Below are positions 14,735 through 21,421 of a stretch of 32,730 bases of DNA, in pieces. Both the position numbers and the translations under genes were made by a program. The stretch's first letter is position 1, and the number at the start of each line of letters is the position of its first letter. The stretch is from Myxococcales bacterium. Its GTDB lineage: Bacteria > Myxococcota_A > Polyangia > Polyangiales > Polyangiaceae. The notes under the pieces were generated by a model. It made no database searches, was not told the origin of the DNA, and saw only the letters and a program-made list of their open reading frames with translations. The DNA is taken from the NCBI GenBank assembly GCA_025359105.1, contig JANYHK010000084.1, forward strand, positions 1-32,730, given 5' to 3'.

Positions 14735-15739
14735 CTACCAGAGCACGTCCTGGTCTTCCGTGACGCCCAGCACGCCGTCGATCTCGAGGTCGGCGCGCCC
14801 GGGGACCCGGATGCGCCCGGAATAGGCGCCCGCCGGCTGGATGAAGCGCGACGCGACGAGCCCGAGATTCGTGTTGTCGACGTGCATACCGCCCGGCGCG
14901 AACGTGAGATCGAGGGCGCCGCACGTGGTGCGGACGTGCCACGGCGACAGGGGGCTCGCGGCGTCGAAGTCGAACCGCGCCTCGCCGATCGGGAAGAGCT
15001 CCCCATCGATCCACATGGCGCACTCTGCTTCGCCGCCGGCGGTCGCCACGACGTTGAAGGCGACCCGCTCGCCGCTCTTGGCACGACCGAGCGCGAAGCC
15101 CCAGCGCCAGATCGTGCGCCGCGCCATGTAGCCGTTCGTGTAGTCGTAGCCACCGAGCGCGCCGTCCAGCGAGCGCCGCGCGCCGCGAACCTGCACCTCG
15201 CCCGTGACTGCGAGGAGGGGGCGCTTCTCGGTGGTCGTCAGGCGCTGCCCGGCCAGCGGCGTGATCGCGGTGATCGCCTCGGGGGCCGCGCTGGCGTCCA
15301 TGCGCGCAGCGATGACCAGGTCCCGGACCTTCGCGTCGATCGTGTAGACGGTGGATCCGCGCGGGCGCGTCACGTCGATGGCGACGCGCGGCGCGCGCAG
15401 GTGGGCGAGGCAGCCTTCGGCCGCGGCGTCGCCGACGTCGCACTGGAGTGGCGTCGTGAGCACGCCGTGGTCGGCGAGCATGCGGCGCTCCTTGGCGTCG
15501 TAGACGAACGCGAAGCCGTTCGCGACGTAGCCGAGGCGGACGACGGCGAGGCCAACGTAGACCTCCTCGGTCGCGATGCCGATGTAGAGCCAGCGCTTGT
15601 GGCGCGCGACGCGGCGCAAGGTGCCGACGCCGAGCGGCGTGAGGTCGACCTTCGGCAGCCCTCCACGGTACGAGCCGGCGCGCGGCGCGCGGGTGACGGG
15701 GTCGATGGCGGAGTCGGGGGCGGGCCCAAGCGTTCGCAT
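14735..15739 (-). CDS. DUF2804 family protein
   Basis: A 334-residue beta-rich soluble protein with the DUF2804 pattern: YRGGLPKVDLTPL, RRVARHKRWLYIGIATEEV, YVANGFAFVYD, GYDYTNGYMARRTIWRWGFA (about 203-222), ECAMWIDGELFPIGEARFDF, and the ending PGRADLEIDGVLGVTEDQDVLW. The fold resembles lipocalin/carotenoid-cleavage-type double beta domains, and the family is of unknown function. The start ATG 15739 is chosen because it begins the family sequence and lies 4 bases after the PrmC stop. It is the last gene of the PMM-PrmC-DUF2804 cluster. No catalytic residues are obvious. Confidence 0.8.
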   Translation of the reverse strand: MRTLGPAPDSAIDPVTRAPRAGSYRGGLPKVDLTPLGVGTLRRVARHKRWLYIGIATEEVYVGLAVVRLGYVANGFAFVYDAKERRMLADHGVLTTPLQCDVGDAAAEGCLAHLRAPRVAIDVTRPRGSTVYTIDAKVRDLVIAARMDASAAPEAITAITPLAGQRLTTTEKRPLLAVTGEVQVRGARRSLDGALGGYDYTNGYMARRTIWRWGFALGRAKSGERVAFNVVATAGGEAECAMWIDGELFPIGEARFDFDAASPLSPWHVRTTCGALDLTFAPGGMHVDNTNLGLVASRFIQPAGAYSGRIRVPGRADLEIDGVLGVTEDQDVLW

Positions 15740-15743
15740 GGTC

Positions 15744-16622
15744 TCAGTCCTCCCACGCGCCGGAGACGACGCGCTCGACCTTGCCGTAGTCACGCGTCGT
15801 CGTCACGTCGCGAAAGCCTCGCGCCGCCAGGAGCGCCGCCGTCGCCGCCGCCTGGCCCGCGCCGATCTCGAGCGCGAGCACGCCGCCCGCAGCGAGGTGC
15901 GCCGGCGCTTCGGCCACGATGCGCTGCACCAGCGCGAGCCCGTCGGGGCCGCCGTCGAGGGCGAGTCGCGGCTCGAAGTCCCGGACGTCGGGCATGAGCG
16001 TCTCGAAGTCGGCCGACGCGATGTAGGGCGGATTCGCGGTGATGAGCTCTAGCTTCGGCCACGGCACCTTCGCGGCGAAGAGATCGCCGGCGGAGAAGCT
16101 CACGTTGTACGCGCCGAGGCGCTGCGCGTTTTCGCGCGCGACGGCGAGCGCGTCGGGGCTCACGTCGGTGGCGTGGATCTGGACCGTCGGCCGCTGGCGC
16201 GCGATCGTGATGGCCACGCAGCCCGAGCCGGTGCACAGGTCGAGCGCACGCAGGCTCATCGAGCGATGCGCCGTGCGCGCCATCGCGACCTCTACGAGCG
16301 TCTCGGTGTCCGGCCGCGGGACGAGCACGCGCTTGTCGACGACGAAGCGCCGCCCGTAGAACTCGCGCTCGCCGCGCAGGTACGCCACCGGCTCGCGGGC
16401 GCGCCGCCGTTTGACGAGATCGCGGAGGCGCGCGAGCTCCTCGCCCATGAGCGGGCGCTTGCCGTCGATGATGATGCGAACGCGATCGATGCCGAGCGCC
16501 CACGCGACGATCACCTCCGCGTCGAGGCGCGGGTTCTCGATGCCGCGCGTGCGAAAGTCGTCGGTCGCCCACTTGACGAGCGACTCGATCGTCCACGTCT
16601 TGTCGGTGGCCGTCGCGGTCAC
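15744..16622 (-). CDS. prmC: Peptide chain release factor N5-glutamine methyltransferase
   Basis: A 292-residue SAM-dependent methyltransferase that modifies the GGQ glutamine of release factors RF1/RF2. The N-terminal helical substrate domain (about 1-85) leads to FYGRRFVVDKRVLVPRPDTETLVE, the PrmC/HemK signature. SAM-binding motif I is ALDLCTGSGCVAI (about 125-137), and the catalytic NPPY is in LITANPPYIAS (about 190-200). The start GTG 16622 overlaps the stop of the phosphohexomutase gene (GTGA), so translational coupling is likely. prmC commonly sits next to prfA; here prfA is absent from the window. Function is well supported, start is moderately so. Confidence 0.95.
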   Translation of the reverse strand: MTATATDKTWTIESLVKWATDDFRTRGIENPRLDAEVIVAWALGIDRVRIIIDGKRPLMGEELARLRDLVKRRRAREPVAYLRGEREFYGRRFVVDKRVLVPRPDTETLVEVAMARTAHRSMSLRALDLCTGSGCVAITIARQRPTVQIHATDVSPDALAVARENAQRLGAYNVSFSAGDLFAAKVPWPKLELITANPPYIASADFETLMPDVRDFEPRLALDGGPDGLALVQRIVAEAPAHLAAGGVLALEIGAGQAAATAALLAARGFRDVTTTRDYGKVERVVSGAWED

Positions 16623-18037
16623 GACTTGGCGCCGAGCTTCCCGCGCTCCTCGGCCACCGCGGTCTCGACTTCGCCGCGCAGCCGGTCGCGCTCGGCCTCC
16701 GTCGTCGCCTCGAAGCGCATCACCAGGACCGGGCCGGTGTTCGACGCGCGAACCAGCCCCCACGCCGGCGCGCCCGGCTGGCCGAACTGCACACGCGCGC
16801 CGTCGATGTCGGCGACGGCCAGCCCCCTGGCCTTGTAGCGAGCGGTGATCGCCTTGACGACGTCGAACTTGATCGCGTCGGGGCAGTCGACGCGGAGCTC
16901 GGGCGTCGCGTACGTCGTCGGCACGTCGCTCAGCATCTCGCCGATCGAGCGAGGATCGCTGGCGAGGATCTCGAGCAGGCGCAGGCCCGCGTAGAGCGCG
17001 TCGTCGAAGCCGAACCAGCGATCGGCGAAGAAGAGGTGCCCGCTCATCTCGCCGGCGAGGAGCGCGTGCTCCTCCTTCATCTTCGTCTTGATGAGCGAGT
17101 GGCCGGTCTTCCACATGATCGGGCGGCCGCCGTGCTTGGCGATGTCGTCGTAGAGCGTCTGCGAGCACTTCACCTCGCCGAGGATCGCCGCGCCGGGGTG
17201 CTTCTTCAGGAGCGCGCGCGAAAAGAGGATCAGGAGCCGGTCGCCCCACACGATGTCACCGTTCGCATCCACCGCGCCCAGGCGGTCCGCGTCGCCGTCG
17301 TAGGCCAGGCCCACGCGGGCTCCCGTCGCACGGACACGCGCGATGAGGGCCTCGAGGTTCTTCGGGACGGTCGGGTCGGGGTGGTGGTTGGGGAAGCGGC
17401 CGTCCATGTCGCAAAAGAGCGCGTCGGGGGTGACGCCGGCCTTGGTGAGCGCGGCCACGCCGAGCGGTCCACCGGAGCCGTTACCCGCGTCGAGGACCAC
17501 CTTCATCGAGGACGCGCCGGTGAGCGCGATGTCCTTCGTGAGCGCTGCGAGGTACGCCTCACGCACGTCCATCGACTCGCCACCGCCCTCGGACTCCGCG
17601 CCGAAGTCGCCGCCCTCGATGAGCTTGCGCAGGTTCTGGATGTCGGCGCCGAAGAAGCTCCCCTTGCCGCGCATCATCTTGAAGCCGTTTTCGTCGCCGG
17701 GGTTGTGGCTCCCGGTGATCATGATGCCGCCGTCGGCGTCCGTGTGGTGCACGGAGAAGTAGAGCATCGGCGTCGGGCCCACGCCGACGTCGATGACGTG
17801 GACGCCGCTGCGGAGGAGGCCGTCGACGAGGGCCTGGTGGAGGCGCGGGCTCGACACGCGGCAGTCGCGCCCGACGCAGATGCGCAGGGCCTTGCCGCTC
17901 GCGCCGGCGCCGCTCGTCCCTTCGCCGATCATCTTCGCGTAGCCGCGTCCGATCGACCGCGCCAGATCGCTCGACAGGTCGCGCTCGGCGACGCCACGGA
18001 TGTCGTACTCGCGAAAGACCTGCGCGGGGACTTGCAT
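16619..18037 (-). CDS. Phosphomannomutase/phosphoglucomutase
   Basis: A 472-residue alpha-D-phosphohexomutase converting hexose-6-phosphate to hexose-1-phosphate for polysaccharide and nucleotide-sugar synthesis. It begins VFREYDIRGVAERDL, has the phosphoserine motif GGIMITGSHNP, the metal site DGDADRLGAVD, the sugar-specificity loop GEMSGHLFF, and the C-terminal phosphate-binding segment LVRASNTGPVLVMRFEA (usual R-x-S-N-T-x-P). All four family motifs are intact, so activity is expected; whether it prefers mannose or glucose (AlgC-like, both) cannot be decided. It is first in the PMM-PrmC-DUF2804 cluster and divergent from the membrane protein at 18104. Its Shine-Dalgarno sequence is weak. 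Confidence 0.94.
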   Translation of the reverse strand: MQVPAQVFREYDIRGVAERDLSSDLARSIGRGYAKMIGEGTSGAGASGKALRICVGRDCRVSSPRLHQALVDGLLRSGVHVIDVGVGPTPMLYFSVHHTDADGGIMITGSHNPGDENGFKMMRGKGSFFGADIQNLRKLIEGGDFGAESEGGGESMDVREAYLAALTKDIALTGASSMKVVLDAGNGSGGPLGVAALTKAGVTPDALFCDMDGRFPNHHPDPTVPKNLEALIARVRATGARVGLAYDGDADRLGAVDANGDIVWGDRLLILFSRALLKKHPGAAILGEVKCSQTLYDDIAKHGGRPIMWKTGHSLIKTKMKEEHALLAGEMSGHLFFADRWFGFDDALYAGLRLLEILASDPRSIGEMLSDVPTTYATPELRVDCPDAIKFDVVKAITARYKARGLAVADIDGARVQFGQPGAPAWGLVRASNTGPVLVMRFEATTEAERDRLRGEVETAVAEERGKLGAKS

Positions 18038-18103
18038 GGGGGACGTCTTAGTCCGGAAGGCCCGAGCGGTCGAGCCTCCGCGCGACGGTTTCAAGGGGAA
18101 AAC

Positions 18104-18751
18104 ATGGTAGCGTCGACTCCCGTGGACGCGCCCGCTTCTCAAGCCACACCCGCCAACGTCGCGGCCGAGACTCCGCCGGCGTACGTGTACGCCGCGAACG
18201 ACGAGCGACCGCGTGGGCCCGTCGAGCTGGAGCTCTGCGAGCGCGCGAGCACGACGGACTGGCTCTACATGGGCGGTAGCATCGCGTCGTTCGCGCTCAG
18301 CCTCTACGCGGATCTGCAGTGGTTTCGCTTCAACGACAGTCCGGGCGTGCGGACGATGGGCCCCGCCCTCGTCGGCATGACGTGGGGGTTCACGCTGGGT
18401 GGCGGCTACCTCGCGCAGCCCAAGTGCAACGGCTTCGTGAAGAGCTCGCCGCCCGAAGGCGACGTGCGCACGAGCTGGCACCTTGCGGTCGCCCTCGCCG
18501 GGCTCGCGGCGATCAGCGCGCCGATGCTCGAGTACTGGGGCCTGACCAACATCGCCGACGGCGTGCCGCTCGACTGGAGCGTGAGCGAGCGCCGCTTCCG
18601 TGTCCTCGCCGGCGCCGGCGGCGCGTTCGGTGGCGCCCTCCTCCCCTACCTCTTGCCGCCGAAGACCTGGCGCGCCGCCAAGGAGCTCGAGCGCCTCCGC
18701 TTCGGCGCCGACGCGACCGGCTCCTGGGTCTCCTACACCGTCCGCTTCTGA
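18104..18751 (+). CDS. Four-helix integral membrane protein of unknown function
   Basis: A 215-residue protein with a good ribosome-binding site (AGGGG six bases before ATG 18104). About 50 N-terminal residues are polar and Ala/Pro-rich (PASQATPANVAAETPPAY), with four hydrophobic segments after that: YMGGSIASFALSLYADL, ALVGMTWGFTLGGGYLA, WHLAVALAGLAAISAPMLEYW and FRVLAGAGGAFGGALLPYLLP. The C-terminus is charged (KTWRAAKELERLRFGAD). I do not recognise the family. The ORF can be read upstream over the PMM gene, but that part is a shadow. It is followed by a hairpin at 18753-18774 and shares a 66-base divergent promoter region with the phosphohexomutase. Confidence 0.8.
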   Translation: MVASTPVDAPASQATPANVAAETPPAYVYAANDERPRGPVELELCERASTTDWLYMGGSIASFALSLYADLQWFRFNDSPGVRTMGPALVGMTWGFTLGGGYLAQPKCNGFVKSSPPEGDVRTSWHLAVALAGLAAISAPMLEYWGLTNIADGVPLDWSVSERRFRVLAGAGGAFGGALLPYLLPPKTWRAAKELERLRFGADATGSWVSYTVRF

Positions 18752-18752
18752 G

Positions 18753-18774
18753 TCACCGTCGGTTCCGACCGTGA
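18753..18774 (+). terminator. Hairpin directly after the membrane protein stop
   Basis: TCACCGTCGG (18753-18762), a 2-base TT turn, and CCGACCGTGA (18765-18774) pair over 9 of 10 positions, beginning one base after the stop codon. The loop is very tight and no U-tract follows, so it may act as an mRNA 3' end or weak terminator. Confidence 0.5.
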
Positions 18775-18950
18775 GCCCATGTGGGCGCCTGCCTGAAGCT
18801 GCACCACCTCTGCGCGCGGTTCTTTTGCCGCACGCCACGCGGCGCCGTACGATTTGGATGATTTCGGTGCGCCTTCGCCGGGACCCGTACCCACTAATCC
18901 AGAGCAGGAATCCTTCGACTGACGCGTTCCTGTGACCCACTCGACCGCTT

Positions 18951-18966
18951 GGCAACGACGGTTGCC
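18951..18966. repeat. Inverted repeat GGCAAC-N4-GTTGCC
   Basis: Perfect 6-base arms with a 4-base loop (GACG), 14 bases upstream of the AGGAGGA ribosome-binding site of the Cys-rich protein. It could be a leader hairpin or a regulator site. Confidence 0.4.
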
Positions 18967-18993
18967 TTCGAGGTCAACCCAGGAGGACCAACG

Positions 18994-19872
18994 ATGCGCT
19001 CTCTTCGCCTGCTTAGGTTCGTCGTGTTCGTCGCCTTCGCGTTTGCCATCGTCTGGGGTTGCGGCGGAAGCAACACCACGGGCGCCTTCACGGGAACAGA
19101 CGACGGCGGAGGTGGCACCGGCGGTCAGGGAACCCTGGCCGACGGCTCGACCGCGTGCGGCGCCGTAGGGAGCACGTGTTGCACGGTCGGTTCGCCCTGC
19201 CTCTCGGGCGGGACGTGCGCCGGTGGCACCTGCGCGGCGTGTGGCGGCCCCGGGCAGGCGTGTTGCCCCGGCCAGCAGTGCGGAGCGGGCGCGGTCTGCA
19301 ACCGCGGCGGTGGCAACGGCGGCGTGTGCGCGGCGTGCGGCGGCCCCGGGCAACCCTGCTGCGCCGCCGGCGTGTGCGGCAACGGCGGGTGCTGCGTGAA
19401 GGAGGCGTGCGTCGCGCCGGGCTCGGCGTGCCCGGGCGTCACCGGTGCGCCGTCGTGCGCGAGCGGCAGCTGCGGCACGTGCGGCGGCGCCGGCCAAGCG
19501 TGCTGCAACGGCGACCAGTGCACGGCCGGTGGCCTCGGCTGCAACAGGGGAGGCCAGTGCGCGGCGTGTGGTGCCGCGGGCCAGGCGTGCTGCCCCAACG
19601 ACGCGTGCAACCCGCAGCTCGGCTGCAACAACGGCACGTGCGCCCAGTGCGGCGGCGCGGGCCAGCCTTGCTGCGCCGGCGAGACCTGCGGCGGCGGCCT
19701 CGGCTGCCGCAACAACGTCTGCGCCCAGTGCGGCGGCGCGGGCCAGCCGTGCTGCGCCAACCAGGCGTGCACGGGCGGCGGGTGCTGCGATCAGAACGTA
19801 TGCATCGTGACGGGCACCAAGTGCCACAACAACGACGTGGTGTGCGGCGGCCAGCCCTGCCCGCGCGGGTGA
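18994..19872 (+). CDS. Cysteine-rich repeat lipoprotein
   Basis: A 292-residue exported protein. The signal segment ends in WGC (Cys23; the lipobox is imperfect because Trp sits at -2), followed by a Gly/Thr linker to about 55. The rest is built of at least six tandem units centred on C-x2-C-G-x-x-G-Q-x-C-C (for example CAACGGPGQACC, CAQCGGAGQPCC, CGTCGGAGQACC) alternating with CNxGxC segments. Spacing resembles disulfide-rich dickkopf-like or EGF-like knots of myxobacterial surface proteins. The repeats imply an extended, disulfide-stabilised extracellular stalk or adhesin. No enzymatic motif. Its strong AGGAGGA site sets the start at ATG 18994, in front of the signal peptide. Confidence 0.85.
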   Translation: MRSLRLLRFVVFVAFAFAIVWGCGGSNTTGAFTGTDDGGGGTGGQGTLADGSTACGAVGSTCCTVGSPCLSGGTCAGGTCAACGGPGQACCPGQQCGAGAVCNRGGGNGGVCAACGGPGQPCCAAGVCGNGGCCVKEACVAPGSACPGVTGAPSCASGSCGTCGGAGQACCNGDQCTAGGLGCNRGGQCAACGAAGQACCPNDACNPQLGCNNGTCAQCGGAGQPCCAGETCGGGLGCRNNVCAQCGGAGQPCCANQACTGGGCCDQNVCIVTGTKCHNNDVVCGGQPCPRG

Positions 19873-19882
19873 CCCGAGACGC

Positions 19883-21412
19883 TCAGTTCTGACGGTTCTC
19901 GCGATCGAGCTTGCGGCCGAGGTCGACCACGGCAGTCGCGAGCGCCTCCACATCCTCGGCCTCGGTGCGGTAGTTCACGATGCACGCGCGCAGCATGAAC
20001 CGCCCGCCGAGTACCGCGTTGGAACAGAACGCGCGCCCGCCCGCCTGCAGCTCGTTCATGATTTGCTCGTTCAGGCGATCGAGGTACGCCTCGCGATCGG
20101 TCAGGTGCTCGGTGCCCACAGGCACGTAGCGGAAGCAGCAGATGGACAGCCCCGGCTCGCCACCCTGCTCGAGCTCGGGGTGCGCGTCGACGACGTGACC
20201 GAGCCAGCGGGCGAGCGCGCAGTCCTGCGCGATGCGGCACGCGTACGCGTCTTTGCCGTGCGCGAGGAGCGAGAGGTACACCTTCAGCGCCTGGAAGCCG
20301 CGCGAGAACTGCGGCCCGAGCATCGCCTGATCGATCCCGTTGCCGGTGCGCTCCTTGTCGTCCTTGACGTAGGTCGCGTGCACCGCGAACGAGTCGGCGA
20401 GGCGCTGCAGATCGCGGACGACGACGCAGCCGCCGGAGTGCGGCGTGTACAGCCACTTGTGGGGGTCGAACGCGATCGAGTCGGCGCGCTCGATTCCCCG
20501 GAAGAGCGGGCGCAGCTCAGGGGAGAGCACCGCCAGCGCGCCGTACGCGCCGTCCACGTGAAACCACATGTTGTGCAGCTTGCACGTATCGGCGATCTCG
20601 TCGAGCGGATCGACGGCCCCGGTCGCGACGGTGCCGGCGGTGCCGACGGCGAGCACCGGGCGGATGCCGCTCGCGAGGTCCTGGAGGATCGCCGCGCGGA
20701 GCTTCATGATGTCCATGCGCCCGGTGGCGTCCGTCTCGATCTTGCGCACGATCGCGGAGCCGAGGCCGAGCATGTCTGCCGCGCGGTCGACGACGGCGTG
20801 GACCTCCGCCGACGCGTACCACGCGACGTGGTCGATCGTGTCGGTCCCCTCCGCGGCGCTGGGGTCTGCCAGAGGCGCCGCCACGCCCTGCTCGCGGACG
20901 TGGTAGCCCATCGTCTTGTCGCGGGCGGCCTTGAGCGCCACGAAGTTCGCCATCGCGCCGCCCGACACCATGATGCCGCCGGCGCCGGTGGGGAGGCCGA
21001 AGAGCTCCTGCGCGAACCAGCGCGTCAGAAACTGCTCCATCTCCGTCGCCGCGGGGGCGAGGCGGTAACCGCCGACGTTCGCGTTCAGCGTCGCGGCGAT
21101 CAGATCGGCGATCGCGCCGGGTATCGTACCCGGGCCCGTCACGTACGCCATGAAGCGCGGGTGCCCCGGGTACATCGACGTCTCGAAGAGCAGCTTCTTC
21201 AAGGTGCCCATCACGTCGTCGAGCGACGCCGGCGCGTCCGGGATGCGCAGCTCGAGCTCGCGCGCCAGATCGCGCCCCTTCCAGGAGCGCGAGACCGGCA
21301 GGCTCGGCAGCTTCTCGAGGAAATCGCCCCACAAGGAGAGCGCGCGCGCGCCGAGATCACGCGCCTTCTCGGTCGGCCAGCTCAAGTCGCGAACGGGACG
21401 GGGACGCTCCAT
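19883..21412 (-). CDS. PLP-dependent group II amino-acid decarboxylase family protein
   Basis: A 509-residue type-I-fold PLP enzyme. The PLP lysine lies in FDPHKWLYTPHSGGC (about 311-325), the Asp that holds the pyridine N in WFHVDGAYGA, and the cofactor-stacking/phosphate region in MVSGGAMANFVALKAARD. Early residues (MYPGHPRFMAYVTGPGTIPGAIADLIAATLN) match aromatic/glutamate decarboxylase relatives (Pfam Pyridoxal_deC). Substrate (aromatic amino acid, glutamate, diaminobutyrate) cannot be settled. The ATG at 21412 lies 9 bases after the PcrA stop, and its AGGAG site overlaps that stop codon (TAGGAG), so translation is likely coupled to the helicase. The link between the two activities is unclear. 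Confidence 0.9.
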   Translation of the reverse strand: MERPRPVRDLSWPTEKARDLGARALSLWGDFLEKLPSLPVSRSWKGRDLARELELRIPDAPASLDDVMGTLKKLLFETSMYPGHPRFMAYVTGPGTIPGAIADLIAATLNANVGGYRLAPAATEMEQFLTRWFAQELFGLPTGAGGIMVSGGAMANFVALKAARDKTMGYHVREQGVAAPLADPSAAEGTDTIDHVAWYASAEVHAVVDRAADMLGLGSAIVRKIETDATGRMDIMKLRAAILQDLASGIRPVLAVGTAGTVATGAVDPLDEIADTCKLHNMWFHVDGAYGALAVLSPELRPLFRGIERADSIAFDPHKWLYTPHSGGCVVVRDLQRLADSFAVHATYVKDDKERTGNGIDQAMLGPQFSRGFQALKVYLSLLAHGKDAYACRIAQDCALARWLGHVVDAHPELEQGGEPGLSICCFRYVPVGTEHLTDREAYLDRLNEQIMNELQAGGRAFCSNAVLGGRFMLRACIVNYRTEAEDVEALATAVVDLGRKLDRENRQN

Positions 21413-21421
21413 ACCCCGCTC

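Larger units (their letters stand above)
18752..18993. other. Intergenic region before the Cys-rich repeat gene
   Basis: 242 bases with no supportable gene. It holds the hairpin at 18753-18774, an AT-richer stretch near 18851-18866, the inverted repeat at 18951-18966 and a strong ribosome-binding site AGGAGGA at 18981-18987, six bases before ATG 18994. Confidence 0.6.

Noticed and set aside
16619-18955. 778-codon reading of the phosphohexomutase frame
   Set aside because: The extra N-terminal 300 residues overlap the opposite-strand membrane protein and have no family pattern; the mutase domain starts at the ATG at 18037.
19125-19772. Pro/His/Ala-rich minus-strand frame opposite the Cys-rich repeats
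   Set aside because: It is the antisense reading of the repetitive Cys-Gly codons; the plus strand has a strong ribosome-binding site and signal peptide.
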